A DNA stretch of 64,000 bases from Pseudomonas putida S13.1.2 (lineage in GTDB: Bacteria > Pseudomonadota > Gammaproteobacteria > Pseudomonadales > Pseudomonadaceae). Both the position numbers and the translations under genes were made by a program. Under the pieces are notes generated by a model. The model worked only from the letters and a program-made list of their open reading frames with translations, was not told the origin of the DNA and made no database searches. This document shows positions 26,538 to 37,200 of this stretch, piece after piece; within the stretch, counting starts at the first letter, position 1; each line of letters starts with the position of its first letter. The DNA lies in the NCBI RefSeq assembly GCF_000498395.2, contig NZ_CP010979.1, positions 2,356,001-2,420,000 of the forward strand. The letters are read 5' to 3'.

Positions 26538-27473
26538 TCAATCCAGGTTTACAGGCCGGGGCCGGTGTTCTTGCAAAACCGTCTGTTCCACCTGCTGCTC
26601 GAACCACTTCAGCACGGCTTGGCACGCGGGGTGGGCAACGCCGCTGTCCCTTAGCCACAGGGCATACACCCCGCCAGTCTTCAGCGCCTCGCCGAAGGGC
26701 ACCACCAGGTCGCCGCGCACCAAGGCATCGTGGGCCAGCATTCGGTCAGTCATGGCGATGCCCATGCCGCGGGCTGCCGCGTCCAGCGCCAGGTCGTCCA
26801 GATTGAACAACAGCTCTTGGTACTTGTGCTCGGCCGGGGCCTGCTCGGCCTTGAGCCACAGGTTCCATTCGTAGCGCGAAGTGGAGCCGTGGATCAGCGC
26901 ATGGTCGACAAGCTCCGCCGCGCACTTGGGCGGGGCGCGGCCGTCGCCCAGCACGGGCGCACAGACCGGGATGAGGTACTCGTCGAACAGCGGCGTCAAC
27001 GGGCGTTCGTCCAGGCCGCCTGGTAGGTAAAGCACATATGCGTCGCAGTCGCCGCCGGTGTCTACCAGGTCGCCGCCGACCGTTTCAATCGACAAGGTCA
27101 GGCCTGGGTTGAGCGCATAGAACGAGGTCAGCCGCGGCAGCAGCCAGCGTACCGCCAGCGACACGAACATGCGCACGCGAAATGGGCGGTCCAGTGGCGT
27201 CGGCGCCAGCTTTTCCTCCAGCGTGCGCAGGGTTTGCAGCATGCCCTTTGCCACCCCGTACACCTCGTGCCCATGGGCGGTCAGCGCGACCTTGCGGCTG
27301 GTGCGGTCGAACAACGTTGTGTGGAAATGCTCCTCAAGTTGCTGGATCTGCCGGCTGATGGCGCTCTGGGTCAGGTGCAACTGGCGTGCAGCCTCGGTGA
27401 AGTTGCTGGTGTCGGCTACCCGGACCAGGGCCTGCAACGCCTGGAACGATGGCACACGAAGGTTTTTATCCAT
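26538..27473 (-). CDS. LysR-family transcriptional regulator (GcvA-like)
   Basis: A 311-residue LysR regulator. The DNA-binding helix-turn-helix is at residues about 20-42 (DTSNFTEAARQLHLTQSAIS), and the effector domain starts near FRVRMFVSLAVRWLLPRLTS, a GcvA-subgroup pattern. It is divergent from the PuuB-like oxidase and polyamine-binding genes across 134 bases, so it probably controls them in response to an amine. Its 3' end faces the fusion gene 29 bases away. Confidence 0.9.
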   Translation of the reverse strand: MDKNLRVPSFQALQALVRVADTSNFTEAARQLHLTQSAISRQIQQLEEHFHTTLFDRTSRKVALTAHGHEVYGVAKGMLQTLRTLEEKLAPTPLDRPFRVRMFVSLAVRWLLPRLTSFYALNPGLTLSIETVGGDLVDTGGDCDAYVLYLPGGLDERPLTPLFDEYLIPVCAPVLGDGRAPPKCAAELVDHALIHGSTSRYEWNLWLKAEQAPAEHKYQELLFNLDDLALDAAARGMGIAMTDRMLAHDALVRGDLVVPFGEALKTGGVYALWLRDSGVAHPACQAVLKWFEQQVEQTVLQEHRPRPVNLD

Positions 27474-27607
27474 GCAAATTCCGAATGGATGAATGAATTA
27501 TTAGCGTTAGAAATTGCGCTTTGGCCCTCGTAAATTGGAGCCAAGACGCGCTTTCGCGGGCAATAGCCAATAACGCCTGTGCATCGATACTGAAGGAGTG
27601 ACACGCA

Positions 27608-28909
27608 ATGAACAACCACTGTGGCTGGATTGCGCTGGCCGGTGAATTGCCGCAGCGGCCGCGCCTGCAAGGCATTCATAAGGCCGATTGGCTGATCATC
27701 GGCGGTGGCATAACCGGCCTGTCCGCAGCCCATGCCCTGGCCCGCCGTTTTCCGTCGCAGCGGATCGTACTGCTGGAGCGCCAGCGGGTCGCCCAGGGCG
27801 CTTCGGCACGCAACTCTGGCTTCGTGGTCAGCCACGAGCTGCCAGGTGCTGGCGAACTGATCGGTACAGCAGGTTTTTCCGGCTATCAGGTCGCTTCGCG
27901 CATAGGTGTCGCAGCGGGTAATGAAGTGCGCCAGCAAATCCAGGCACTGGCTATCGACTGCGAGCTCAGCGACCACGGCTACCACTTCGCGGTACACGAG
28001 CCTGCCCATTTGCAGCAGGCCGAGCAGGCACTGGAAACCCTTCGTGCCGTGGGTGCCCAGGCAAGCTACCACGAGGGAGAAGCGCTGCAACGGCGCCTCG
28101 GTACCGCGTTCTATTCACGCGCGATCCATTGTGCGGGCGGCAACGGCCTGATGCAGCCGGCGCGCTACGTCAAAGGGCTGGCCGACGGCCTGCCAGAGCA
28201 GGTGGAAGTGTTCGAGCAAAGCGCTGTGACCGACTTGCGCCGTCGCCCTGGCAAGGGCTGGACTGCCCGCACCGAGGCTGGCGAGGTCGAGGCCCGGCAA
28301 GTACTGGCCTGTGTCGGTGCGTTCCTGCCCAGGGTCGGACTCAGGCGCAGCGGCACTTTCCCGCTGGAGCTGAGCGCAAGCATCACCCGCCCGTTGACCG
28401 GGGCGCACTGGCAGCAGCTGCTCAACGAACAGGGCTGGGGCGTGCTGTCTACCTTGCCGGGCGGCTGCACCCTGCGCTTGCTGCCGGGGCGCCGCCTGCT
28501 GATTCGCAACACCGTGGAATACCGTCAGCACGACATCGACCGCCGTGGCCTGGTGGTGCGCCAAGGTTCACACCTGCAGGGTTTGCAGAAGCGCTTCCCC
28601 GGCATCACCGCACAAGATCTGCAATACACCTGGACCGGCCACCTCAGCGGCACCCGCACAGGCGAGCCGTATTTCGCCCGGGTCGCCGACGGCCTGCATG
28701 CCGTGGCCGGCTGCAATGGGTCCGGCGTTGCCCGCGGCACCTTGTGGGGCCGCCTGCTGGTCGAAATGGCACTCGGCATCGACTCGCCGTTGCTCGGCGA
28801 CGTGCTGGCTCAGGCCAGCCCTGGCTACCTGCCGCCCCGCCCGTTCTTCGACCTGGGCGCCAAGGTGCGCATGGCCTGGGAAGTACGCCGCGCGCGGCTG
28901 GAACGCTGA
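27608..28909 (+). CDS. FAD-dependent oxidoreductase (PuuB-like amine oxidase)
   Basis: A 433-residue DAO-family flavoenzyme. The ADP-binding fold is near residues 28-48 (ADWLIIGGGITGLSAAHALA), and RVAQGASARNSGFVVSHELP follows, the FAD-contacting motif shared with gamma-glutamylputrescine oxidase (PuuB) and related amine oxidases. The C-terminal FAD/active-site segment is HAVAGCNGSGVARGTLWG. The AAGGAG site is nine bases before the ATG. Relatives oxidise an amine to aldehyde, ammonia and peroxide. The next gene, 41 bases on, encodes a polyamine-type binding protein, supporting an amine substrate, but no other puu gene is present. Confidence 0.87.
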   Translation: MNNHCGWIALAGELPQRPRLQGIHKADWLIIGGGITGLSAAHALARRFPSQRIVLLERQRVAQGASARNSGFVVSHELPGAGELIGTAGFSGYQVASRIGVAAGNEVRQQIQALAIDCELSDHGYHFAVHEPAHLQQAEQALETLRAVGAQASYHEGEALQRRLGTAFYSRAIHCAGGNGLMQPARYVKGLADGLPEQVEVFEQSAVTDLRRRPGKGWTARTEAGEVEARQVLACVGAFLPRVGLRRSGTFPLELSASITRPLTGAHWQQLLNEQGWGVLSTLPGGCTLRLLPGRRLLIRNTVEYRQHDIDRRGLVVRQGSHLQGLQKRFPGITAQDLQYTWTGHLSGTRTGEPYFARVADGLHAVAGCNGSGVARGTLWGRLLVEMALGIDSPLLGDVLAQASPGYLPPRPFFDLGAKVRMAWEVRRARLER

Positions 28910-28927
28910 CATTCAAACTACCTCGCA

Positions 28928-28938
28928 AACAAGAACAA
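28928..28938 (+). promoter_or_regulatory. Crc/Hfq-type CA motif before the polyamine-binding protein gene
   Basis: AACAAGAACAA contains two overlapping AAnAAnAA matches and lies 12 bases before the ATG at 28951. Regulation is inferred. Confidence 0.45.
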
Positions 28939-28950
28939 GAGAGCGATCCC

Positions 28951-30039
28951 ATGATCAAGCACACTTGCGTGGCCCTGTTGTCCTCAGCATTGCTGGCTGC
29001 GGCAGTGCAGGCCGCAGAACGGGTCAACATTGCCAACTGGAGCGGCTACATTGCCGACGACACCCTGGCCGAGTTCACCCGGCGCACGGGTGTCCAGACC
29101 ACCTACGACCTGATCGACAGCAATGAAACCACCGAAGCCAAGCTGATGACCGGCAACAGTGGCTACGACCTGGTGAGCCCGTCCAACCATTTCCTGCCGC
29201 GGCTGATCAAGGCGGGTGCCATCGAGGAGCTGGACCGCAGCAAGCTGCCTGGCTGGCACAACCTCGACCCGAAGCTGATGAAGATCCTGGAGGCAAGCGA
29301 CCCGGGCAACCGCTATGCGATCCCGTATATGTGGGTTACCACCGGCATCGGCTACAACGTCGACAAGATCAAGGCCATCTTCGGTAGCACCGAGGTGACG
29401 CAATCCTGGAGCCTGCTGTTCAAGCCCGAGAACATCCAGAAGCTGAGCCAGTGCGGCGTGGCGTTCCTCGACAACCCGACGCAGATCATCTCGATCACGC
29501 TCAGGACCCTGGGCCTGGACCCGCACAGCGAAAAGCCAGAGGACCTGAAAAAGGCCGAAGCGGCACTGCTGGCGGTGCGGCCCTACATCAGCTATTTCCA
29601 TCAGTCCAAGTACGTCAGCGACCTGGCCAATGGCAACATCTGCGTAGCGATAGGTTTCAGCGGCGATGTGCTGCAGGCCATGGGCAGCGCGCAGCAGGCA
29701 GGCAACGGGGTGAACGTGGGCTACAGCATTCCGCACGAGGGCTCGACCGTGGCGGTGGACATGGTGGTAATGCCCAAGGGCGCACCGCATCGGGAGAATG
29801 GGTATGCGTACCTGAACTACCTGCTGGAGCCGAAGGTTATCGCCAGTATCAGCAATACGGTGAAATACCCCAACGGCAATGCGGCGGCGCTGGAGTACAT
29901 CACGCCTGAGCTGCGCAACAACCCGGCGGTCTACCCGCCCGAATCGGTACTCGATACGCTGTTCCCGATCAAGACCTTGTCGCCGGCAGGGATGCGCTCG
30001 AGTACCCGGCTGTGGACACGAGTGACTAGCGGGAAGTGA
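28951..30039 (+). CDS. Periplasmic polyamine-type substrate-binding protein (PotF/SpuD-like)
   Basis: A 362-residue protein with a signal peptide (MIKHTCVALLSSALLAAAVQA) and the polyamine-binding fold: VNIANWSGYIADDTLAEF at the mature N-terminus, SGYDLVSPSNHFLPRLIKAG, AIPYMWVTTGIGYNVDKI, and the aspartate-containing GNICVAIGFSGDVLQAM, where PotF/SpuD bind the amine. The open frame runs back to 28129, overlapping the oxidase gene in another frame; the signal peptide and spacing fix 28951. It follows the oxidase gene, but no permease or ATPase gene is adjacent, so it must borrow a transporter or act as a sensor. Confidence 0.9.
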   Translation: MIKHTCVALLSSALLAAAVQAAERVNIANWSGYIADDTLAEFTRRTGVQTTYDLIDSNETTEAKLMTGNSGYDLVSPSNHFLPRLIKAGAIEELDRSKLPGWHNLDPKLMKILEASDPGNRYAIPYMWVTTGIGYNVDKIKAIFGSTEVTQSWSLLFKPENIQKLSQCGVAFLDNPTQIISITLRTLGLDPHSEKPEDLKKAEAALLAVRPYISYFHQSKYVSDLANGNICVAIGFSGDVLQAMGSAQQAGNGVNVGYSIPHEGSTVAVDMVVMPKGAPHRENGYAYLNYLLEPKVIASISNTVKYPNGNAAALEYITPELRNNPAVYPPESVLDTLFPIKTLSPAGMRSSTRLWTRVTSGK

Positions 30040-30213
30040 TGTAACGACCAAAATTCGTCCAGCCCCTCCATGGTGTGCCACAGCGGCGCATTGGACATCG
30101 GCGATACAGCCCGTGCGCAGGCCAAGGCGGGTCTGTTCGCTACCGTACAGACGCTGCCCGGGCGATCGCCGCAGACTGAATGCTGAAAGGCCAGATCGGC
30201 AACCCGGCATACC

Positions 30214-33200
30214 ATGGACAATCCTTGGCTTCTCGCACGCAGCTACCTTCGGCGCCTGTACGCCCATGCGGGGCGCTGGCGCTCGCCCCGGCACACCTTC
30301 ACCTATGAAAGCCTGCTGCGCTCGGAGCTGTACAACGCCGACCAGATGGCCGAGCACGGTCTGCGGCTGGCCCATCAGCACCGTTTGCGCCAGCGGCCGG
30401 CCAACGACGCCCTGCTTGACCGCCTGGCCGACAACGAACGCATGCTCTCTGCCAGTTGCACCGCCCTCGCCGCCGCCCTGCCCGGCTCCCGCCCGGCGTT
30501 ACCTGCCGCGCAGTGGCTGCTCGACAACTTTTACCTGGTCGAAACCCATATCCGCATTGCCAAGCACGACCTGCCGGCCAACTACAGCCTGCAGCTGCCG
30601 CAGCTGGACAACGGCGCCTCCACCGGCCTGCCGCGTGTCTACGACATTGCCCTGGAGACCATTTCCCACGGTGACGGGCGGATCGACGCCGAGAGCTTCA
30701 GCCGTTTCGTCGAGGCTTATCAGCAGGCGTGCACCCTGACCCTGGGTGAGCTCTGGGCCATCCCGATCATGCTGCGCCTGGCCCTGATAGAAAACCTGCG
30801 CCGTGTAGCGGCGCGGGTCATGGCCAACTGGGCTGACCGCGACCTGGCCAATGTCTGGGCCGACCGGCTTGGCGAAACCGCCGAGCGCGACGCCAAGAGC
30901 GTGGTGCTGGTGGTCGCCGACATGGCCCGGTCGCAACCGCCGATGACCGCCGCCTTCGTCGCCGAGCTGGCCAGGCGGCTGCAGGGCCACAGCGCTTCGC
31001 TGACCCAGCCGCTGCTGTGGGTGGAGCAGATGCTCAGCGAGTCGGCGCGCAGCATCGAGGGCCATGTCCAGCTCGATGCCCAGCAGCAGGCCATCGACCA
31101 GGTGTCCATCAGCAACAGCATCGGCAGCCTGCGCCTGCTGTCGACCATCGACTGGAAGGCGTTCGTCGAACACCTGAGCCATGTCGAACAGGCGCTGCAC
31201 CGCGACCCGGCGGCCATTTACCCCGCCATGGACTTCACCAGCCGTGACCACTACCGGCACAGCGTCGAGCGCCTGGCGCGCCATAGCGCATTCAGCGAAG
31301 TCGCGGTGGCGCGCACGGCCGTCGAACTGGCCCAGGCAGCAGGTGCCGCGCCGGGTGAACCGGCTGAGCATGTGGGTTTCTACCTGGTGGGGGGCGGCCT
31401 GCCGTTGCTGGAGCAGCGCCTGGCCGTACGGGTGCCGCTGGCCGAGCGCTGGCAACGCCTGCTGCACCGGGCGCCGCTGGCATTCTACCTGGTACCAGTG
31501 ACGCTGCTGTCCTGCCTGCTGGCATGGGGCTTCATGCGCGCCATTGGCCAGGAGGGCTGGCCTTTGGCGGTGCTGGCCGCCATGGCCCTGCCGGTTCTGC
31601 TGAGCACCAGCCGTCTGGCCATCGGCCTGGTGAACTGGCTGGTGACACTGACCGTCAAACCCTCCTTCCTGCCACGGCTGGACTACACCGGTGGTATTCC
31701 TGCAGACGCCCTCACGCTGGTGGTGGTGCCCACCCTGCTGGCCAATGCCGGCGATGTCGAAGAGCTGGTCGAAGGCCTGGAAGTACGCTTTCTGGCCAAC
31801 CGTGACGAGCACCTGCACTTTGCCCTGCTCAGCGACTTCATGGATGCCCGTGAACAAAACCTGCCCGAAGACCAGGCACTGCTCGACCTGGCCAGCGAAG
31901 GTATCCGTGCCCTCAACCACAAGTACCCCAGCACGGGCGGTGCGCGCTTTTTGCTGTTTCACCGGCCTCGCGTATGGAACGCCGCCGAGCGCTGCTGGAT
32001 GGGCCGCGAGCGCAAGCGCGGCAAGCTCGCCGAATTGAACGCGGTGTTGCGCGGCCACGGCCACGCGTGCTTCATGCGGATCGTCGGCGACCTGCAAGCA
32101 CTCGGCCACGTGCGCTATGTCATCACCCTGGACACCGACACCCAATTGCCTCGCGGTGCCGCCCGGCAATTCATCGGCGCCATGCAGCACCCGCTCAACC
32201 GCGCTCGCTTCGACGCACACACAGGTCGCCTCGACGCAGGCTACGCGATTCTGCAACCGCGGGTGGGCATCAGCCTGCCCAGCGTGTCGCGCTCGCGCTA
32301 TGCGCGCCTGTTTGGCAGTGACGCCGGTGTCGACCCGTACACACAGGCCGTTTCGGACGTTTATCAGGACCTGTTTCTCAGTGGCTCTTTCATTGGCAAA
32401 GGCATCTATGCGGTGGATGCTTTCGAGCAGTCTCTGGAGGGCCGTTTTGCCGACAACCGTGTACTCAGCCATGACCTGATCGAAGGATGCTATGCGCATT
32501 CGGGCCTGCTCAGCGATGTGCAACTGTTCGAAACCTACCCGGCCCGCTACAGCGCCGACAGCAAACGCCGGCACCGCTGGATACGCGGCGACTGGCAGCT
32601 GCTGCCGTGGCTGGTGCCGTGGCTGCACACCGGCACCCATGGCCTGGCGCTAAGCCCGCTCAGCGCTTTGTCGCGCTGGAAGATTTTCGACAACCTGCGC
32701 CGCAGCCTGGAGCCGGCGGCGCTGCTGACGCTGCTGCTGTGGGGTTGGCTGGCGAGTGCCACGCCGCTTGCCTGGACACTGGCCCTGCTGGCCTTGCTGC
32801 TGACGCGCCCAATGCTGGACTCGCTGCTCGAACTGCTGGGCAAGGCCACTGATGTACCTGTGTCAGAACACCTGCTGGCAGCGTTGCACACTTCGGGCAC
32901 CTGTTTCTTGCGCGCCGGCCTTTCACTGGCCTGGTTACCCTTCGAGACCTGCTACAGCCTGGATGCCATCCTTCGCACCTTGTGGCGGCTGGGCGTCAGC
33001 AAACAACGCCTGCTGCAATGGAACCCCTCACGCGAGGACGAACGCTGCAGCGCAGATACCCTGCAGGCGGTGTATCGCCAGCAATGGGGGCAACCGGCCC
33101 TGGTGTTTGTGCTGACCGGTGCCTTGGCGATGCAGCCGACGGTACTGCTGATTGCCTCGCCGGTGCTTGTCCTGTGGCTGCTCGGCCCTGCGCTGGCGTG

Positions 33201-34254
33201 GTGGCTCAGCCGACCAAGTGACCGGGCCGCCCTCACGCCGGGCACCGAAGACCTGGTCTTCCTGCATCGACTCGCCCGCGCCAACTGGGCCTTCTTCGAC
33301 AGCTACGTCGGCCCTGCCGACAACTGGCTGCCACCCGACAACATCCAGGCGCCGCCCTTCGCCAACATCGCTCACCGCACCTCACCGACCAACATGGGCA
33401 TGGCCCTGCTCTCGCACCTGGCGGCCCATGACTTTGGCTACCTCAGTGCGGGCCGCCTGTTCGAGCGCCTGGCCTGCATGCTCGACAGCATGGCCCGCCT
33501 GGAGCGTTTCAAAGGGCACTTTTACAACTGGTACGACACCCAGGCGCTCAAGCCGCTGTCACCGCTGTATATCTCGAGCGTGGACAGCGGCAACCTCGCC
33601 GCCCTGCTGTTGACACTCAGGCCCGGGCTGCTGGAAATGGCCGACACGCCCCAGCTCGACCGGCGCTTGACCCAAGGTTTGCTCGACACCCTCGACACGT
33701 TGCTGGACGCCTATGCCCGCACAAGTGCGGACACCCAGCCGATCACGGCCCTGCGCGAGCAGGTGCGGCTCGCCCATGGCCAAGTGGGCGACGGATACGC
33801 CACGCTGCTGCCGATGCTAGTCGAACAATTGCAGCCGCTGATCACACAACCGGCTGCCTTGGCGCCCGGCACAGAAGCTGCTGACGATTGTGCGTTCTGG
33901 CTGAATGCCCTGAATGAGCAATGCCTGGACCTGAGCCGCGAACTGCAGCAGCTGCAATTGCCCCCCGGTAACGATCAGGCCCCCCACGCTCCGCTGACCT
34001 GGCGCCAGCTGGCACAGCTCGACGCAGACCAGTGGCCGCCCCCGAGCGCCTGGCGGTGGCCAACGTCAGGGCAGTTGCCCGCCAGCGCATCGCCCAGGCA
34101 CAGGCCCTGGCCAGCCGCATTGAAGCGTTGGCCAGCATGGACTTCACCTTCCTGTACGACAACCACCGCGACCTGTTCGCCATCGGCTACAACGCCGACG
34201 AACACCGCCTGGACGCCGCGTTCTATGACCTGCTCGCGTCCGAGATGCGCCTGA
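30214..34254 (+). CDS. ndvB: Cyclic beta-1,2-glucan synthase, N-terminal fragment (frameshifted)
   Basis: First 1,346 codons of an NdvB/ChvB-like inner-membrane enzyme that builds, elongates and cyclises periplasmic beta-1,2-glucan from UDP-glucose. An N-terminal domain of about 400 residues is followed by helices near 420-490 and the GT84 glycosyltransferase with the DxD in YVITLDTDTQLPRG (D640, D642) and the RRHRWIRGDWQLL motif near 786-797. More helices lie about 820-1000, then the start of a glucoamylase-like cyclisation domain (FERLACMLDSMARLERFKGH). True homology stops at codon about 1,276 (QWPP); the remainder up to 34254 is out-of-frame sequence after loss of one C in the tract at 34039-34043. 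The rest continues in the next entry. Confidence 0.85.
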   Translation: MDNPWLLARSYLRRLYAHAGRWRSPRHTFTYESLLRSELYNADQMAEHGLRLAHQHRLRQRPANDALLDRLADNERMLSASCTALAAALPGSRPALPAAQWLLDNFYLVETHIRIAKHDLPANYSLQLPQLDNGASTGLPRVYDIALETISHGDGRIDAESFSRFVEAYQQACTLTLGELWAIPIMLRLALIENLRRVAARVMANWADRDLANVWADRLGETAERDAKSVVLVVADMARSQPPMTAAFVAELARRLQGHSASLTQPLLWVEQMLSESARSIEGHVQLDAQQQAIDQVSISNSIGSLRLLSTIDWKAFVEHLSHVEQALHRDPAAIYPAMDFTSRDHYRHSVERLARHSAFSEVAVARTAVELAQAAGAAPGEPAEHVGFYLVGGGLPLLEQRLAVRVPLAERWQRLLHRAPLAFYLVPVTLLSCLLAWGFMRAIGQEGWPLAVLAAMALPVLLSTSRLAIGLVNWLVTLTVKPSFLPRLDYTGGIPADALTLVVVPTLLANAGDVEELVEGLEVRFLANRDEHLHFALLSDFMDAREQNLPEDQALLDLASEGIRALNHKYPSTGGARFLLFHRPRVWNAAERCWMGRERKRGKLAELNAVLRGHGHACFMRIVGDLQALGHVRYVITLDTDTQLPRGAARQFIGAMQHPLNRARFDAHTGRLDAGYAILQPRVGISLPSVSRSRYARLFGSDAGVDPYTQAVSDVYQDLFLSGSFIGKGIYAVDAFEQSLEGRFADNRVLSHDLIEGCYAHSGLLSDVQLFETYPARYSADSKRRHRWIRGDWQLLPWLVPWLHTGTHGLALSPLSALSRWKIFDNLRRSLEPAALLTLLLWGWLASATPLAWTLALLALLLTRPMLDSLLELLGKATDVPVSEHLLAALHTSGTCFLRAGLSLAWLPFETCYSLDAILRTLWRLGVSKQRLLQWNPSREDERCSADTLQAVYRQQWGQPALVFVLTGALAMQPTVLLIASPVLVLWLLGPALAWWLSRPSDRAALTPGTEDLVFLHRLARANWAFFDSYVGPADNWLPPDNIQAPPFANIAHRTSPTNMGMALLSHLAAHDFGYLSAGRLFERLACMLDSMARLERFKGHFYNWYDTQALKPLSPLYISSVDSGNLAALLLTLRPGLLEMADTPQLDRRLTQGLLDTLDTLLDAYARTSADTQPITALREQVRLAHGQVGDGYATLLPMLVEQLQPLITQPAALAPGTEAADDCAFWLNALNEQCLDLSRELQQLQLPPGNDQAPHAPLTWRQLAQLDADQWPPPSAWRWPTSGQLPASASPRHRPWPAALKRWPAWTSPSCTTTTATCSPSATTPTNTAWTPRSMTCSRPRCA

Positions 34255-37200
34255 CCAACTTCGTCGTCATCGCCCAGGGCCAGGTGCCCCAGGACAGCTG
34301 GTTTGCCCTGGGCCGGCTGCTCACCAGCAATGCCGGCGTGCCTGTGTTGCTGTCCTGGTCCGGCTCGATGTTCGAGTACTTGATGCCGCTGCTGGTGATG
34401 CCGAACTATGAGGGCACCCTACTCGACCAGACCTGCCACGCCGCCGTCAAACGGCAGATCGAACACGGCAAGCTGTCGGGCCTGCCCTGGGGTGTCTCGG
34501 AATCGGCCTACAACGCGCTGGACGCACATTTCAACTACCAGTACCGGGCGTTCGGCGTACCGGGGCTTGGCCTCAAGCGTGGCCTGGGTGAAGAGCGCGT
34601 GGTGGCGCCCTATGCCAGCGCACTGGCCCTGATGGTGGCGCCCGCTGCCGCCTGCCGCAACCTGCAACGGCTGGCCACGCTTGGCCTGGCTGGCCGCTTC
34701 GGGCTCTACGAGGCCGTGGACTACAGCGAGGCACGCCTGCCCCCCGGGCAAGACGCCGTCGTGGTCCGCTCGTTCATGGCCCACCATCAGGGCATGAGTT
34801 TCCTGGCCCTGACCGCTTTGCTGCTGAACAAGCCCATGCAACGGCGCTTCGCCTCCGACCCGCAGTTCCAGGCCAGCATGCTGCTGTTGCAGGAGCGCGT
34901 GCCGAAAACCGCTGCGCCCTACTTGCATACCCTCCAGGCCCCGGCCGAGGACACCGCCGAGCGCGACCCCGAGGCACGGCTGCGGGTGTTCAAAGAGCCA
35001 AACCGGGCGCAACCGGCCGTACAACTGCTGTCCAACGGCCGCTATCACGTCATGGTCAACCACGTGGGCAGTGGCTACAGCCAGCGCAACACGCTGGCGG
35101 TGACCCGCTGGCGCGAAGACGCCAGCCGCGACGACCTGGGCAGCTTCTGCTACCTGCGCGATGTCGCCAGCGGCGCCTACTGGTCCACCTCCTACCAGCC
35201 GACACGGCACCGCACAAAGCTGCAGGAGGCGATCTTCAGCGACGGCCGCGCGGAGTTTCGCGTGCGCCAACGCGACTTCGACTGCCATACCGAAATTGCC
35301 GTTTCGCCCGAAGACGACATCGAACTGCGACGCCTGCACCTGACCAACCATGGCGACCTGCCCCGCACCCTGGAGCTGACCAGCTACGCCGAAGTGGTGC
35401 TGGCGCCGGCCTTGAGCGATGCCCTGCACCCGGCTTTCAGCAAGCTGTTCATCCAGACCGAACTGATCCGCCCGCTGCAAGCCATTCTCTGCACGCGACG
35501 GCCGCGCTCGCAGCAGGACGCCGTACCATGGATGTGCCATGTGCTCGCGGTGCACGGGGCGGACATCGAGGCGCTGTCCTACGAAACCGATCGGGCCCGC
35601 TTTATCGGCCGAGGGCGCACCCTGGCGCGGCCGGCGGCCATGGACCCAGACAATGAGGTGTTGTCCGATAGCGCGGGGGCGGTACTGGACCCGATCGTGG
35701 CCATCCGCTGCCGCATCACCCTGATGCCCGGCCAGGCGACCACGGTTGACCTGGTCACAGGCGTCGCCGACAGCCGCGAGGCCTGCCTGCAGCAAGTCGC
35801 CAAGTACCGCGACCGGCACTTGGCCGATCGGGTGTTCGACCTCGCCTGGCCGCACAGCCAGGTATTGTTGCACCAGCTCAACGGTTCGCTGGCCGACGCC
35901 CGGCTGTTCGAACAGATGGCCGCCTCGGTGCTGTACCCCAACGCCAGCCTGCGGCCCAACGCGGCGCTACTGGCCAGCAACCGGCGCAACCAGTCCGGCC
36001 TGTGGGGCCAGGGGGTGTCGGGCGACCTGCCGATCGTGCTGGTACAGATCGGCGACCCGGCCAACATTCATCTGGTCAAGCAGATAGTGCTGGCCCATGC
36101 CTACTGGCGCCAGAAGGGGCTCGCGCTCGACCTGCTGATCTGGAACGAAGACCAGGCCGGTTACCGCCAGCAACTGCAGGACCTGATCATGGGGATCGTC
36201 ACCTCCGGCAGTGAAGCGGCCCTGCTCGACCGCCCCGGCGGCATTTACGTAAGGCCTGCGCAGCAACTGTCTGCCGAAGACCGGCTGCTGACTTTGTCGG
36301 TAGCCCGGCTGGTGCTCAACGACAATCTCGGCACGCTGGAAGAGCAACTGCACCTGCGCCGCCAGCCAAAGGTCCCGGCGGCTGTTCCGGCCAACCCTGT
36401 CAGCCGCCGGCCGGCACCTGCCAGCCACTCGCCGGCCGAGCAACCCACGGTGAGGCTGGGCAACCGTTATGGCGGGTTCAGCACCGACGGCCGCGAGTAC
36501 GTCATTGCGCTGCTACCCGGCTCACCGCCACCAGCGCCATGGGTCAATATCCTGGCCAACCCGCAGTTCGGCAGCGTGGTCTCCGAGGCCGGCAGTGCTT
36601 ACACCTGGTACGAGAACGCCCACGAGTATCGTTTGACGCCCTGGCACAACGACCCGGTTACCGACGCCAGTGGCGAAACCCTCTACCTGCGCGACGAGGA
36701 CACCGGCGAGTACTGGTCACCGACGCCGCAGCCCTGCCCAGGCCCTGGCCGTTACTGCACCCGCCACGGCTTTGGCTACAGCGTGTTCGAGCATGTCGAG
36801 CCAGACCTGCGCAGCGAGCTGTGGGTGCATGTGGCGCAGGATGCGCCGGTCAAGTTCAGCCGGCTCAAACTGCACAACACGTCGGCACGGGTACGCCGTT
36901 TGTCGGTGACCTGCTTCGTCGAGTGGGTGCTGGGCGACCTGCCGAGCAAAACCGCCATGCACGTTGTCAGTGAGCCCGACCCTTTCAGCGGCGCGCTGTT
37001 TGCCCGCAACAGCTACTCAGTGGAATTTTCCACGCACGTGGCGTTTCTCGATTGCGACCTGCCGATACAGGGCATGACCTGTGATCGCGGCGAATTCCTG
37101 GGGCGCAATGGTGATTGCCAGGCGCCTTTGGGTATGCGCCAGTCACGGCTGTCGGGGCGTACCGGCGGCGGTCTGGACCCCTGCGCGGCATTGCAAGTGG

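Noticed and set aside
30499..32640. 713-codon minus-strand frame inside the glucan synthase gene
   Set aside because: Reverse-frame shadow of a well-matched GT84 protein; long open antisense frames are usual at this GC.
34030..34060. Programmed -1 ribosomal frameshifting in the glucan synthase gene
   Set aside because: The codons at the junction do not form a slippery heptamer that allows re-pairing, and no downstream structure was evident.
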